From Sphingopyxis italica (GTDB lineage: Bacteria > Pseudomonadota > Alphaproteobacteria > Sphingomonadales > Sphingomonadaceae): a stretch of 64,000 nucleotides of DNA. The translations under genes and the position numbers were made by a program. This document shows, piece by piece, positions 20,066 through 30,662 of this stretch. The stretch is from NCBI RefSeq assembly GCF_011926545.1, contig NZ_JAATIT010000001.1:1382469-1446468 (forward strand), written 5' to 3'. Position 1 is the first letter of the stretch; each line of letters opens with the position of its first letter. Under the pieces are notes generated by a model. It worked only from the letters and a program-made list of their open reading frames with translations, was not told the DNA's origin and made no database searches.

Positions 20066-20149
20066 GCGCGAATCTCCGTCCTTGTCCGAGATATAGGGCG
20101 TCATTTTTTCTGAACCATATCGTCGGCGCGAAGGCCAAGGGCCTGACCG

Positions 20150-20169
20150 CTTTGGGGTGGTGAGCTGCC
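20150..20169 (+). repeat. Dispersed GGGGTGGTGAGC motif, copy 4
   Basis: The sequence ctttggggtggtgagctgcc lies in the divergent spacer between the methyltransferase and malic enzyme genes. Its last eight bases match copy 3 (gagctgcc). Confidence 0.55.
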
Positions 20170-20294
20170 GATCCCCATAACCGTCGCCCCCGCTTCCTGG
20201 CCACCGGCGCAACATTGCCGGTTACATTTTGGCGAGGCGGCGCTAGGGGAAATATTCGGGCGCGCATCTTGTGGAAATTTCGAGAGGATACAGA

Positions 20295-22559
20295 ATGGAC
20301 AGCGGCAGCAAGGTGCAATTTTCAGACCGCGAGGCCCTGCTTTACCACGAATATGGCCGGCCCGGAAAAATCGAGATCGTCGCGTCGAAACCGATGGCGA
20401 CGCAGCGCGACCTCAGCCTCGCCTATTCACCTGGTGTCGCGGTTCCGGTCAACGCGATCGCCGAAGACCCCGCCAAGGCCTATGATTATACGATCAAGGG
20501 CAATCTGGTCGCGGTGATCTCGAACGGCACCGCGATCCTCGGGCTCGGCAATCTCGGCGCGCTCGCGTCGAAGCCGGTGATGGAAGGCAAGGCGGTGCTG
20601 TTCAAGCGTTTCGCCGATGTCGATTCGATCGATCTCGAGGTCGATACCGAAGATCCGCAGCGTTTCATCGAGGCCGTCGAACTGCTCGCGCCGAGCTTTG
20701 GCGGCATCAACCTGGAAGATATCGCCGCGCCCGACTGCTTCATCATCGAAGCGGCGCTGAAGGAACGCATGAACATCCCGGTGTTCCATGACGACCAGCA
20801 TGGCACCGCGATCATCACCGCCGCCGGGCTGATCAACGCCTGCTACCTGACCGGGCGCGACCTTTCGACGGTGAAGATCGTCGTCAACGGCGCCGGCGCC
20901 GCCGCGATCGCATGCACCGCGCTGATCAAGGCGATGGGCGTACGGCACGAAAATGTCATCATGTGCGACCGCAAGGGCACGATCTATCAGGGCCGCACCG
21001 AAGGGATGGACCAGTGGAAGTCGGCGCATGCGGTGCCGACCGAAGCGCGCAACCTGACCGAGGCGCTCGTCGGTGCCGACGTGTTCCTCGGCCTGTCGGC
21101 GGCGGGCGCGCTCAAGCCCGAGATGGTCAAGGACATGGCGCCGGCGCCGATCATCTTCGCGATGGCGAACCCCGACCCCGAAATCTCGCCGCCCGACGCG
21201 CGCGCGGCAAGGCCCGACGCGATCATCGCGACCGGGCGCTCGGATTATCCGAACCAGGTCAACAATGTCCTCTGCTTCCCCTTCATCTTCCGCGGCGCGC
21301 TCGACGTCCATGCGACCGCGATCAACGAGGAGATGAAGATCGCGGCGGCCTATGCGATCGCCGACCTCGCGCGCCAGCAGGTGCCCGAAGAGGTCGCCGC
21401 CGCCTATGGCGGACGCGCGTCGAGCTTCGGCCCCGAATATATCATCCCTTCCCCCTTCGATCCGCGGCTGATGGAAATCGTCCCCGCTGCGGTCGCCAAG
21501 GCGGCGATGGATACCGGCGTGGCGCAGCGGCCGATCGAAAATCTCGACGAATATCGCACCCGGCTGCGCGCGCGGCTCAACCCTACGACCTCGGTTCTGA
21601 CGCTCGCCTATGAAGCCGCGCGCAACAATCCGAAGCGCGTGGTCTTTGCCGAAGGCGAAGAGGAGGTCGTGCTGCGCGCCGCGATCCAGTTCCGCGACGG
21701 CGGATACGGCATTCCGGTGCTCGTCGGCCGCGAGGGGCTGCACGACAAGCTGCGCGCGATGGGCGTCGCCGACGCGGAGAGCTTCGAGGTCCACAACAGC
21801 GTCAATTCGCCGCATGTGCCGCAGATGGTCGACATGCTCTATGAGCGGCTGCAGCGGCGCGGATACCTCCGCCGCGACGTCGAGCGCATGGTCAATCGCG
21901 ACCGCAACATCTTCGGCTCGCTGCTGCTCAAGATGGGGCTCGGCGATGCGATGATCACCGGCACGACGCGCACCTATTCGCAGACGATGCGCGAGATAAG
22001 GCGCGTGATCGACCATGCCGAGGGCAAGACGCCGTTCGGCATCCACGTCCTCGTCGACCAGCATCACACCATCTTCATGGCCGACACGACCGTCAACGAA
22101 CGGCCGACCGCCGAAATGCTCGCCGACATCGCCGAACGCACCGCGCAGGTCGCACGGCGCATGGGGCACGAGCCGCGCGTCGCCTTCCTCTCCTATTCGA
22201 CCTTCGGCAACCCCGAGGGAAGCTGGCTCGAGAGTATCCGCGAAGCGGTGTCGATCCTCGACCAGCGCAAGCCGGCCTTCGAATATGAGGGTGAAATGGC
22301 GCCCGACGTCGCACTCAACGAGAAGGTGATGAAAAACTATCCCTTCTGCCGCCTGTCGGGCCCGGCGAATGTGCTGATCATGCCGGGGCTGCAGTCGGCG
22401 AACCTGTCGGCGAAGCTGCTGCGCGAACTCGGCGGCGGCGCGGTGATCGGCCCGATGCTCGTCGGCATGGAGCATCCGGTGCAGGTCGCGACGATGGCTT
22501 CGAGCGCGTCAGATCTCGTCACGCTCGCGGTGCTCGCGGCGGGGGGAATCGCGCAGTAA
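20295..22559 (+). CDS. maeB: NADP-dependent malic enzyme with phosphotransacetylase-like domain
   Basis: A 754-residue enzyme converting malate to pyruvate, CO2 and NADPH. Residues 1-420 form the malic enzyme part: [12 protein letters not shown] near 44-55, HDDQHGTA, and the dinucleotide-binding [12 protein letters not shown] near 200. Residues 430-754 form a phosphate-acetyltransferase-like domain, which in this family has a regulatory role (acetyl-CoA response) rather than catalysis. The ATG at 20295 follows GAGAGGA. It is a single-gene unit. Confidence 0.95.
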   Translation: MDSGSKVQFSDREALLYHEYGRPGKIEIVASKPMATQRDLSLAYSPGVAVPVNAIAEDPAKAYDYTIKGNLVAVISNGTAILGLGNLGALASKPVMEGKAVLFKRFADVDSIDLEVDTEDPQRFIEAVELLAPSFGGINLEDIAAPDCFIIEAALKERMNIPVFHDDQHGTAIITAAGLINACYLTGRDLSTVKIVVNGAGAAAIACTALIKAMGVRHENVIMCDRKGTIYQGRTEGMDQWKSAHAVPTEARNLTEALVGADVFLGLSAAGALKPEMVKDMAPAPIIFAMANPDPEISPPDARAARPDAIIATGRSDYPNQVNNVLCFPFIFRGALDVHATAINEEMKIAAAYAIADLARQQVPEEVAAAYGGRASSFGPEYIIPSPFDPRLMEIVPAAVAKAAMDTGVAQRPIENLDEYRTRLRARLNPTTSVLTLAYEAARNNPKRVVFAEGEEEVVLRAAIQFRDGGYGIPVLVGREGLHDKLRAMGVADAESFEVHNSVNSPHVPQMVDMLYERLQRRGYLRRDVERMVNRDRNIFGSLLLKMGLGDAMITGTTRTYSQTMREIRRVIDHAEGKTPFGIHVLVDQHHTIFMADTTVNERPTAEMLADIAERTAQVARRMGHEPRVAFLSYSTFGNPEGSWLESIREAVSILDQRKPAFEYEGEMAPDVALNEKVMKNYPFCRLSGPANVLIMPGLQSANLSAKLLRELGGGAVIGPMLVGMEHPVQVATMASSASDLVTLAVLAAGGIAQ

Positions 22560-22577
22560 TATAGAAATTTCGTCGCT

Positions 22578-23063
22578 TTACCGCCCGCCGGGCGCGCCCG
22601 CACCCGGCGCGCCGACCGCGCCGATATTGCCGAAAATATCCTCGAAGAAGCTGCGTTCGCGGCCGAGCGTCGGCGTCTTGTCGCCTTCGGGGCTGATCTT
22701 GCTGACCAGTTCGAGCCCGGTGCGATCGACCGCGGCGACATTGCCCGCTTCATCGAAGCGGATGCGCAGCACCTGTTGATCGATCGGGCGCGGCCGCGCG
22801 AAGGCGAGCTGGCGCGTTTCGCGCGAGACATAATAATATTCGTCGGTGCCGAACTGACCGACGAAGGTCGGGCGGCCGAGCGTCTTTTCGACCGACTCGC
22901 GGTTATCGACGCCGGGGGTGATCGCCTGGGTCAGCGCCGGATCGGCGACATAGCCCTGCCGCCCCTTGAGCTGCGTGCAACCGCTGGTGGCGAGTGCAAG
23001 CGCCATCCCCGCGACGATCAGGCGCACGGGACGAACGGGAAGCTTGGGCTTATGGCTCGGCAT
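22578..23063 (-). CDS. bamE: Outer membrane protein assembly factor BamE
   Basis: A 161-residue lipoprotein of the BAM complex, which inserts beta-barrel proteins in the outer membrane. The lipobox is ATSGC in the segment ALALATSGCTQLKG. The SmpA/OmlA fold follows, with TPGVDNRESVEKTLGRPTF (about 55-75). The tail is Gly/Ala/Pro-rich. The ATG at 23063 was chosen because GGAG lies eight bases upstream on the minus strand; the ATG at 23069 is too close to it. It is divergent from the cytochrome-c-chaperone gene, the usual alphaproteobacterial arrangement. Confidence 0.9.
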   Translation of the reverse strand: MPSHKPKLPVRPVRLIVAGMALALATSGCTQLKGRQGYVADPALTQAITPGVDNRESVEKTLGRPTFVGQFGTDEYYYVSRETRQLAFARPRPIDQQVLRIRFDEAGNVAAVDRTGLELVSKISPEGDKTPTLGRERSFFEDIFGNIGAVGAPGAGAPGGR

Positions 23064-23222
23064 TGACATATCTCCGTTGCACCATTTCCATCCGGTGCTG
23101 GCAATCGCGCCTCTTAACCGCAAGCGGACGGCGCGCACAAGCGGCTTATGCCGCGGCAAAGCTTGCGCCAAGCTGACTCAGGCCCCTTTTCCGCCGACAT
23201 GATTCGGCCTAAGCGAATCGCC

Positions 23223-23756
23223 ATGTTTTCATCGCTCCGCAAACTCTTCAAATCCGAACCCGACCCGCGCGAGGCGCGCCGTCCGCTGTGGAACGCCGTC
23301 GTCGCCACCGCGCGCGCGCCGCACTGGTATGCCGAGGGCGGCGTTCCCGACACGCTCGACGGCCGCTTCGACATGGTCAGCCTCATACTCGCGCTCGTGC
23401 TCCACCGGATCGATGAAGACGCCGGGCGGGGACTCGCCGGCGTCCAGCTCACCGAATTGTTCGTGAACGACATGGATGGGCAAATGCGCCAGATCGGTTT
23501 CGGCGACATGGTCGTCGGCAAGCAGGTCGGGCGGATGATGAGCGCGCTCGGCGGCCGGCTGGGTGCCTACCGCGCCGCCGACGGGTCGGGCGAATTGCGC
23601 GAGGCGCTGATCCGCAACCTGTGGCGTGGCAAGGAGCCCGCCGAAGCGGGGCTGGCGCATGTGATGGCCGAAGTCGCGGCGCTCCGCGCGGCGCTCGCGG
23701 CGACGCCGGTCTCCGAGCTGGTCATCGCCGATCGGCTGGGTGGCGTCCGGGAATGA
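23223..23756 (+). CDS. Ubiquinol-cytochrome c chaperone family protein
   Basis: A 177-residue homologue of mitochondrial CBP3/UQCC1, which assists assembly of cytochrome b in the bc1 complex. The family landmarks PHWYAEGGVPDTLDGRFDMVSL (near 34-55) and ELFVNDMDGQMRQIGFGDM (near 80-98) are visible. It has no signal peptide. An ATG at 23199 would add eight residues; neither start has a strong ribosome-binding site. It overlaps the following DUF177 gene by four bases, a pairing that recurs in this bacterial class. Confidence 0.88.
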   Translation: MFSSLRKLFKSEPDPREARRPLWNAVVATARAPHWYAEGGVPDTLDGRFDMVSLILALVLHRIDEDAGRGLAGVQLTELFVNDMDGQMRQIGFGDMVVGKQVGRMMSALGGRLGAYRAADGSGELREALIRNLWRGKEPAEAGLAHVMAEVAALRAALAATPVSELVIADRLGGVRE

Positions 23757-24277
23757 CTGCCGAGTTTCCGCTGATCGTGACGCTCGCCGATGCCGCGCAC
23801 GGCCGAACGATCACGGTCGAAGCCGACGCCGGTACGCGCGAGGCGATCGCCCGGCGGCTCGGCTTGCTTGCGCTCGACCGCTTTTCCCTTGTGGCCGAAA
23901 TCCGTGCGATCGCGGGCGGGATCGGCGCCAGGGGCGAAGTGAGCGCCGATGTCGTGCAGGCGTGCGCCGCGACCGACCTGCCCGTCCCCGCGACGATCGC
24001 CGAGCCGTTCGACCTGCGCTTCCTGCGCGACGTCGATGCCCCGGTCGGCGAAGAGGATGAGATCGAGATCGGCAGCGACGACCTCGACCTGCTGCCGCTC
24101 GAAGGCGACCGGATCGATTTGGGCGAAGCGGCGGTGCAGACGCTCTCGCTCGCGCTCGATCCCTTCCCGCGCCATCCCGACGCCGACCGCGTCCTCGCCG
24201 AAAAGGGCGTGCTCAGCGAAGAGGCGACGGGACCGTTCGCCGCGCTGGCGAAGCTGCGCGGCAAGCCCGGCGCCTAA
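23753..24277 (+). CDS. YceD / DUF177 family protein
   Basis: A 174-residue protein of the DUF177 family, linked to 23S rRNA metabolism in other bacteria and plants. The acidic middle part (VGEEDEIEIGSDDLDLLPLEGD, roughly 95-118, then IDLGEAAVQTLSLALDPFPRHP) is the family signature. In many bacteria this gene precedes rpmF, but here it is followed by a convergent gene instead. It is coupled to the upstream chaperone gene through ATGA, and its stop overlaps that of the SRPBCC gene. Confidence 0.85.
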   Translation: MTAEFPLIVTLADAAHGRTITVEADAGTREAIARRLGLLALDRFSLVAEIRAIAGGIGARGEVSADVVQACAATDLPVPATIAEPFDLRFLRDVDAPVGEEDEIEIGSDDLDLLPLEGDRIDLGEAAVQTLSLALDPFPRHPDADRVLAEKGVLSEEATGPFAALAKLRGKPGA

Positions 24278-24957
24278 CGGCCTTCGTCGGGGGCGGGCTT
24301 CGCTTCCTCCTCGACCAGATCGGCGACCGCGGCGTCGAGTCCGGGCTCCTCTTTCGCGTCCGGGGTTTCGGCCGCGGGTTCCTCGGCCGCCTTTTCGTCG
24401 CGCGTCGGCGGCAGCGCCCCGCCGAGCGCATTGGCAAGGCCGACCAATTGTTCGCCGATCACCTTGTCGACCGCGGGCGCGATGTCGGCGGTCTTGAAGC
24501 GCATATAGCCGCCGACGACATAGTCGAAGCGCAGCGCGCTGCCCGTCGGGGTTTCCTTGATCTGGATCGTCAGCGTGCCGGTGAGCGCCTCGCCCTGCAG
24601 CGGGCCGAAGGCGCCCGACAGGCGGAGCATCTCGTTCGGTTTCGCAAAGACGATGCGCGCGTGCTGGACGCTGCCGACGCCCGATCCGGTATCGGGCAGT
24701 TTTTCGCAGAAGCAGCCGCCCGCCTGCGAATCGAGCCAGAAGTTCGCGGCATCGCCCGACCAGCTATGCTCCTTCGACCACCAGCTTTGCGGCATGCGGA
24801 GCATTTTCCACACATCGGAGGGCGTCGCGGCGACTTGCGCCGTGTGCGCGACCGTAAAGCCGGCATCGCTCTGGTCGATAATCCTGGCGCTTGCCGCCGG
24901 TGCGAAAGCGAGCGCGGCGACGAACGCAGCGCCGGTCAAATATTCCGAAATCATCAT
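24274..24957 (-). CDS. Secreted SRPBCC (START-like) family protein
   Basis: A 227-residue protein with a signal peptide (TGAAFVAALAFAPAASA). An SRPBCC/polyketide-cyclase-type ligand-binding domain follows (about 30-175), with the typical VAATPSDVWKMLRMPQSWW start. The last 45 residues are a low-complexity acidic tail rich in Glu, Ala and Pro. The ATG at 24957 is served by GGGGA about eight bases upstream. It follows adk in the same direction after about 50 bp, the place where the alpha ribosomal operon stands in many relatives. The ligand is unknown. Confidence 0.8.
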   Translation of the reverse strand: MMISEYLTGAAFVAALAFAPAASARIIDQSDAGFTVAHTAQVAATPSDVWKMLRMPQSWWSKEHSWSGDAANFWLDSQAGGCFCEKLPDTGSGVGSVQHARIVFAKPNEMLRLSGAFGPLQGEALTGTLTIQIKETPTGSALRFDYVVGGYMRFKTADIAPAVDKVIGEQLVGLANALGGALPPTRDEKAAEEPAAETPDAKEEPGLDAAVADLVEEEAKPAPDEGR

Positions 24958-25009
24958 CAGCCATTCCCCCTGGCGCCTGAATAACCGGCGCCGGGGAAAC
25001 TGGCTAGCC

Positions 25010-25663
25010 TCAGCCCGCGAGGATCGTTTCGAGCGCGTCGTTGACCTGATCGATCGGCGCCATGCCGTCGACGTGGGTGACGATACCGCGCGCTTCGTAG
25101 ATCGGCAGGATCGGCGCGGTCTTGGCGCGATATTCGGCCATGCGCGTACGCACCGTTTCCTCATTATCGTCGGGGCGGCGCTTGAATTCGCCCGAGCCGC
25201 AAACGTCGCAGACATTCTCCATCTTGGGGAGCTTGTAACGATCGTGGTAACCCGCACCGCAGTTGGCGCAGCTGAAGCGGCCGGTGATGCGGTCGACGAG
25301 CGCGTCCTCCTCGACTCGCAGCTCGATCACATGGTCGAGCTTGCGGCCGCGCGTCGACAGGATCGTGTCGAGCGCGTCGGCCTGCGCGGCGGTGCGCGGA
25401 TAGCCGTCGAAGATCACCGAAACGTCGCCGCCAAGCTCGTCGAGCCGCTCGCCGATCAGCCCCGAGACGATGGCGTCGGAGACGAGTTCGCCGGCGTCCA
25501 TCACCGCTTTGGCCTGGAGGCCGATCGGCGTTCCCGCCTTGACCGCGGCGCGCAGCATGTCGCCCGTCGAGAGCTGGACCATGCCATGCTCGTCCTCGAG
25601 GCGCGACGCCTGCGTTCCCTTACCCGCCCCCGGCGGGCCCAGCAAAATGATGTTCAGCGTCAT
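25010..25663 (-). CDS. adk: Adenylate kinase
   Basis: A 217-residue nucleoside monophosphate kinase balancing ATP, ADP and AMP. The P-loop GPPGAGKGT lies at residues 9-17. The long LID domain carries four cysteines in two CxxC pairs (CANC near 130, CDVC about 20 residues later), so it binds zinc, as in Gram-positive and many alphaproteobacterial enzymes but unlike E. coli. It follows secY in the same transcript. Confidence 0.97.
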   Translation of the reverse strand: MTLNIILLGPPGAGKGTQASRLEDEHGMVQLSTGDMLRAAVKAGTPIGLQAKAVMDAGELVSDAIVSGLIGERLDELGGDVSVIFDGYPRTAAQADALDTILSTRGRKLDHVIELRVEEDALVDRITGRFSCANCGAGYHDRYKLPKMENVCDVCGSGEFKRRPDDNEETVRTRMAEYRAKTAPILPIYEARGIVTHVDGMAPIDQVNDALETILAG

Positions 25664-25711
25664 GGGGACCCCTGTTTGCCCTACCGTGTCGCAAAGGCCG
25701 TAGCGAGGCGA

Positions 25712-27085
<1,374 letters not shown>

Positions 27086-27317
27086 GGGTGTTTTCCTCGG
27101 ATATTCCGGACCGCGCCCCCCGCGACCCGGCGCCTATGTGCGTTCGGCGGTGACGAAGCGCAAGGGGAAAGGCCTATTTTAGCCCCTCTTTGGAGGAGGG
27201 CTTGAGTGGGATCCGCCCGCCTCGCGCAAGGCCCCATCACCCTCCCCGCTGCGACTAGCGAGCAAGCTCGCAAGTCTCGCTGCCCCTCCCGCAAGCGGGA
27301 GGGGAGCAATTTTCTGT
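27086..27317 (-). repeat. REP-like palindromes in the rplO-secY spacer
   Basis: Within the 232-bp gap are a perfect 10-bp stem cccctcccgc/gcgggagggg (27283-27304), a 5-bp stem gcgag/ctcgc (27258-27271) and an imperfect palindrome agcccctctttggaggaggg (about 27180-27200). The block resembles dispersed extragenic repeats rather than an operon spacer. No coding sequence was recognised. The hairpins would lie in the transcript between the L15 and SecY cistrons. Confidence 0.65.
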
Positions 27318-27839
27318 TTAGTCGGCCTTGGCTTTGGCGCGGCGCTGGGCCTTCTTGCCGTCGCCTTCCGGCTTGGCTTCGGGCAGTTCGACCTTGCCGC
27401 CGGCCTTTTCGACCGCTTCGATCGCGCCCTTCGACGCGCCGGCAACGGCGAAGTTCAGCTTCGCGGTCAGTTCACCCTTGGCGAGGAGGCGGACGCCGTC
27501 CTTGCCGCCGCGGGCGACGCCAGCGGCCTTGAGCGCGGCGTGATCGATCGTTGCCTTCGCGTCGAGCTTCTTCGCGTCGATCAGCTTCTGGACCATGCCC
27601 AGATTGACGATCGCGAAGTCCTTGCCGAAGATGTTGTTGAAGCCGCGCTTCGGGATGCGCATGTGGAGCGGCATCTGGCCGCCCTCGAAGCCGTTGATCG
27701 CGACGCCGCTGCGGGCCTTCTGACCCTTCTGGCCGCGGCCGGCGGTCTTGCCCTTGCCCGAGCCGATGCCGCGTCCGACGCGCATGCGGCCCTTGCGGGC
27801 GCCGTTGTTGTCACGAAGTTCGTTAAGCTTGATAGTCAT
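27318..27839 (-). CDS. rplO: 50S ribosomal protein L15
   Basis: A 173-residue large-subunit protein that binds 23S rRNA late in assembly. The glycine- and lysine-rich N-terminus ([17 protein letters not shown] near 22-38) and [18 protein letters not shown] are diagnostic. A 25-residue C-terminal extension rich in Lys, Ala and Glu goes beyond the E. coli protein. The DUF1737 gene separates it from rpmD. Confidence 0.97.
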   Translation of the reverse strand: MTIKLNELRDNNGARKGRMRVGRGIGSGKGKTAGRGQKGQKARSGVAINGFEGGQMPLHMRIPKRGFNNIFGKDFAIVNLGMVQKLIDAKKLDAKATIDHAALKAAGVARGGKDGVRLLAKGELTAKLNFAVAGASKGAIEAVEKAGGKVELPEAKPEGDGKKAQRRAKAKAD

Positions 27840-27884
27840 GGTTGCACTCGCTTTCGCTGTGTTCGCGCTAAGGACCGAAAGGCT

Positions 27885-28091
27885 TCAGTCCGGTTCGATT
27901 TCACTCGACGGCTGAAAGCCGGGATAGGGCCCGGCTTTCTCCATCACGATGGCCTGGGCGACATAGCCGCGGCCATCGACACTGGTGATCGAGGGGCTAC
28001 CGTGAAGCTGCCATCCCCGGTTGAGCAGCCCTTCGACGCGCGCGCAGAAGGCGGCGTCATCGGGACCGGTCAACAGGCGATAAAGCTTCAC
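27885..28091 (-). CDS. DUF1737 domain-containing small protein
   Basis: A 68-residue protein starting with GTG, six bases after the rpmD stop codon and 45 bp before rplO, inside the ribosomal operon. MKLYRLLTGPDDAAFCARVE, LLNRGWQLHGSPSI and GRGYVAQAIV match the DUF1737 pattern, a small alpha/beta fold of unknown function. No good ribosome-binding site is seen, so translation may rely on coupling to rpmD. The conserved frame argues for a real gene. Its position suggests co-expression with ribosomal proteins, but no ribosomal role is shown. Confidence 0.75.
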   Translation of the reverse strand: MKLYRLLTGPDDAAFCARVEGLLNRGWQLHGSPSITSVDGRGYVAQAIVMEKAGPYPGFQPSSEIEPD

Positions 28092-28097
28092 TGGCGT

Positions 28098-28283
28098 TTA
28101 GCCCTCGACGACTTCCACCATGTGCGGAAGCTTGCGGATCATGCCGCGCACTTCCGGGGTGTCGACCAGTTCGACCTCGCGGTGCATCTTGCCCAGGCCG
28201 AGGCCGGTCAGGATCGCACGCTGGCTCTTGGGACGACGGATCGGCGAGCCGATCTGGCGGATCTTGATCTTCTTGTCGGCCAT
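28098..28283 (-). CDS. rpmD: 50S ribosomal protein L30
   Basis: A 61-residue protein with the bacterial L30 pattern: [19 protein letters not shown], then [23 protein letters not shown]. The length is normal. It lies four bases from rpsE, in the standard S5-L30 order; the next gene is DUF1737 instead of rplO. Confidence 0.97.
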   Translation of the reverse strand: MADKKIKIRQIGSPIRRPKSQRAILTGLGLGKMHREVELVDTPEVRGMIRKLPHMVEVVEG

Positions 28284-28287
28284 GGTC

Positions 28288-28998
28288 TTACTCCGTCACC
28301 GCCGCGGCTTCGGCCTCGGCTGCGCGGTCGGACGCACCGCCACGCTTGATCAGGTCCGAAACCTTCTTGCCGCGACGCTGCGCGACCGACTTCGGGCTGG
28401 TCTGTTCGCCGAGCGCCTCGAAGGTCGCACGGATCATGTTATAGGGGTTCGAGGTGCCGACCGACTTGGTCACCACGTCGGCAACGCCCAGCGATTCGAA
28501 CACGGCGCGCATCGGGCCGCCGGCGATGATGCCGGTTCCGGCGGGTGCCGAGCGCAGCGTCACGTTGCCGGCACCGAAATGGCCGCGGCCGTCATGGTGC
28601 AGCGTACGGCCATCGCGCAGCGGAACGCGAATCATCGCCTTCTTCGCGGCGGCGGTCGCCTTCGAAATGGCTTCGGGCACTTCGCGCGCCTTGCCATGAC
28701 CGAAACCGGCGCGGCCCTTGCCGTCGCCGACGACGACGAGCGCGGCGAAACCGAAGCGCTTGCCGCCCTTCACGGTCTTTGAAACGCGGTTGATGTGGAC
28801 GAGCTTTTCAATGAGCTCTTCGCCGCCGTCATCGTCGCGCGGGCGACGATCGTCGCGGCGGCCACGGCCACCGTCACGGCCGCCACGGCCACCATCGCGA
28901 CCACCGCCGCCGCCACGGCCGCGGCGCGGAGCCTGGCCTTCGGTGGGGGTGGGGGCCGCTTCGGGAGCGCCTTCGACCTTCTGTACTTCGTCTGCCAT
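28288..28998 (-). CDS. rpsE: 30S ribosomal protein S5 with Gly/Arg-rich N-terminal extension
   Basis: A 236-residue S5, about 70 longer than the E. coli protein. The conserved body starts near residue 58 ([20 protein letters not shown]) with the double-stranded RNA-binding fold and the C-terminal S5 fold ([20 protein letters not shown]). Residues 1-57 are an acidic/proline stretch, then repeats of GGRD and GRRD ending in RRPRDDD, resembling RGG-type RNA-binding tails. S5 acts in decoding accuracy and mRNA unwinding. The role of the extension is not known. Confidence 0.96.
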   Translation of the reverse strand: MADEVQKVEGAPEAAPTPTEGQAPRRGRGGGGGRDGGRGGRDGGRGRRDDRRPRDDDGGEELIEKLVHINRVSKTVKGGKRFGFAALVVVGDGKGRAGFGHGKAREVPEAISKATAAAKKAMIRVPLRDGRTLHHDGRGHFGAGNVTLRSAPAGTGIIAGGPMRAVFESLGVADVVTKSVGTSNPYNMIRATFEALGEQTSPKSVAQRRGKKVSDLIKRGGASDRAAEAEAAAVTE

Positions 28999-29000
28999 AA

Positions 29001-29354
29001 TCAGAACTCCAATCCGCCTTCGCGTGCCGCGTCGGCCAGCGCCTTGATGCGCCCGTGGAACAGGAAGCCGCCGCGGTCGAACACGACCTGCGTCACGCCC
29101 GCCTTCTTGGCGGCAGCGGCGAGGCGCTTGCCGACATCGGCGGCAGCAGCCGTCGTCGCGCCGGTCTTGCCGCGGACATCCTTGTCGAGCGTCGAAGCCG
29201 AAGCCAGCGTAGCACCGGCGGCATCATCGATGAGCTGCGCATAGATGTGACGGCCCGAACGGTGCACCGAAAGGCGCGGACGCCCGGCGGCGCGCTGACG
29301 GAGCGCGGTACGGACGCGCTGGCGGCGTTTTTGGAAAGTGGTAAGATGTGCCAT
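29001..29354 (-). CDS. rplR: 50S ribosomal protein L18
   Basis: A 117-residue 5S-rRNA-binding protein of the central protuberance. The N-terminal [25 protein letters not shown] pattern (positions 11-35) and the C-terminal [24 protein letters not shown] are standard. It stands between rplF and rpsE with spacers of two to three bases. Confidence 0.97.
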   Translation of the reverse strand: MAHLTTFQKRRQRVRTALRQRAAGRPRLSVHRSGRHIYAQLIDDAAGATLASASTLDKDVRGKTGATTAAAADVGKRLAAAAKKAGVTQVVFDRGGFLFHGRIKALADAAREGGLEF

Positions 29355-29357
29355 GGC

Positions 29358-29891
29358 TTACTTCTTCTTGCCTTCTTTGCGGAAGATGTACTCGCCGCGA
29401 TATTTGATGCCCTTGCCCTTATAGGGTTCGGGCTTACGCCAACGGCGGATTTCCGCCGCGACTTGGCCGACCTGCTGCTTGTCGATGCCGTTGATCTCGA
29501 TCGTCGTGTTGTCCGGCGTCTTGATCTCGATGCCTTCGGGCACCGCGAAATCGACATCGTGGCTGTAGCCGAGCTGCAGCTTCAGATTCTTGCCCTGCGC
29601 GTTGGCACGATAGCCGACACCGGTGATTTCGAGCACCTTGGTGAAGCCTTCGGTCACACCGGTGATCAGATTCTGGACCAGCGTGCGCTGCATGCCCCAG
29701 AACGCCCGAGCTTCGCGGCTGTCGTTCGCGGGCTGAACCGAAATGCTGCCTTCGCCGACTTCATATTTGATGTTGTCGGAAAGCGGCATCGCGAGCGTGC
29801 CCTTCGGACCCTTGACCGACAGCTGGCCGCCGTCGATCGCGGCGGTGACGCCGCCCGGGATCGCTACTGCCTTTTTACCAATGCGCGACAT
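29358..29891 (-). CDS. rplF: 50S ribosomal protein L6
   Basis: A 177-residue protein near the factor-binding site of the 50S subunit. Both repeated alpha/beta domains are visible. The C-terminal signature [11 protein letters not shown] is followed by [13 protein letters not shown]. Its ATG shares one base with the rpsH stop codon (TGATG). Confidence 0.97.
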   Translation of the reverse strand: MSRIGKKAVAIPGGVTAAIDGGQLSVKGPKGTLAMPLSDNIKYEVGEGSISVQPANDSREARAFWGMQRTLVQNLITGVTEGFTKVLEITGVGYRANAQGKNLKLQLGYSHDVDFAVPEGIEIKTPDNTTIEINGIDKQQVGQVAAEIRRWRKPEPYKGKGIKYRGEYIFRKEGKKK

Positions 29892-30295
29892 CAGAACACC
29901 TCCGCCAGCACTTCGCCGCCGACATTATGCTCGCGGGCTTCGGCGTCCGAGAGAACGCCGCGCGGGGTCGACACGATGGTGATGCCAAGGCCGTTGCGCA
30001 CGATCGGCAGCTCTTTCGAGCCCGAATAGATGCGGCGGCCCGGCTTCGAGACGCGGGCCACGTGGCGGATCGCCGGCTGGCCTTCGAAATATTTGAGCTC
30101 GATGCGGATGCCCTTGTGCTGGCCCTTGGCACCCAGCGCTTCTTCGCTGTAGCCGCGGATATAGCCTTCGCGCTGGAGAACATCGAGAACGCGGACGCGC
30201 AGCGTCGAAGCCGGCGTCAGGACGCTGTCCTTCTTCGCCGTCTGGCCGTTGCGGATGCGGGTGAGCATATCACCCAGGGGATCGGTCATTGCCAT
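29891..30295 (-). CDS. rpsH: 30S ribosomal protein S8
   Basis: A 134-residue 16S-rRNA-binding protein. [16 protein letters not shown] opens the family pattern, and the C-terminal [22 protein letters not shown] is typical. In E. coli S8 represses the spc operon by binding mRNA near rplE; whether that holds here is not visible. The ATG at 30295 has GGGA eight bases upstream, while the second ATG at 30289 does not. Confidence 0.97.
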   Translation of the reverse strand: MAMTDPLGDMLTRIRNGQTAKKDSVLTPASTLRVRVLDVLQREGYIRGYSEEALGAKGQHKGIRIELKYFEGQPAIRHVARVSKPGRRIYSGSKELPIVRNGLGITIVSTPRGVLSDAEAREHNVGGEVLAEVF

Positions 30296-30307
30296 CTTGT
30301 CAGTCCC

Positions 30308-30613
30308 TTACCAGCTCGACTTCACAACACCGGGGATCAGGCCCTTGTTGGCCAGATCGCGGAGCTGGATACGGCACAGCCGGAATTTGCGATAATAAGC
30401 GCGCGGGCGGCCGGTCAGCTCGCACCGGTTACGGATGCGGGTCGGGTTGCCGTTGCGCGGAATTTCCGCCATCTTGAGGCGCGCGATCAGACGCTCGCCA
30501 TCGTCGAGCGACGTGTCCGCCGCAATCGCCTTCAGCTTCGCGTAGCGGCCGGCGTATTTCTTCACCAGCTGCTTGCGACGCTCGTTCTTGTTTACCGAAC
30601 TCAGTTTCGCCAT
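30308..30613 (-). CDS. rpsN: 30S ribosomal protein S14 (zinc-free type)
   Basis: A 101-residue S14 of the long, zinc-independent form: the segment [21 protein letters not shown] has single cysteines rather than two CxxC pairs. It contacts 16S rRNA in the head of the 30S subunit. It stands between rplE and rpsH as usual. Confidence 0.97.
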   Translation of the reverse strand: MAKLSSVNKNERRKQLVKKYAGRYAKLKAIAADTSLDDGERLIARLKMAEIPRNGNPTRIRNRCELTGRPRAYYRKFRLCRIQLRDLANKGLIPGVVKSSW

Positions 30614-30662
30614 GACTTAAGTTCTCTTTCCTTCTTGAAAGAGCCTGCCTGGTCCCGAAGGA

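Noticed and set aside
16725-20318. Antisense frame of nearly 1,200 codons opposite glnD, reading into the methyltransferase gene
   Set aside because: It is a by-product of codon bias. Only its final part coincides with a real gene, the methylguanine methyltransferase, whose own start is at 20065.
22017-22559. Separate phosphotransacetylase gene at the end of maeB
   Set aside because: The frame is continuous with the malic enzyme part, and the fusion is standard for MaeB proteins.
28825-28998. Repeat-rich DNA in rpsE as a tandem repeat or CRISPR-like array
   Set aside because: The repeats are codon-level Gly/Arg/Asp repeats in frame with S5, with no spacers.
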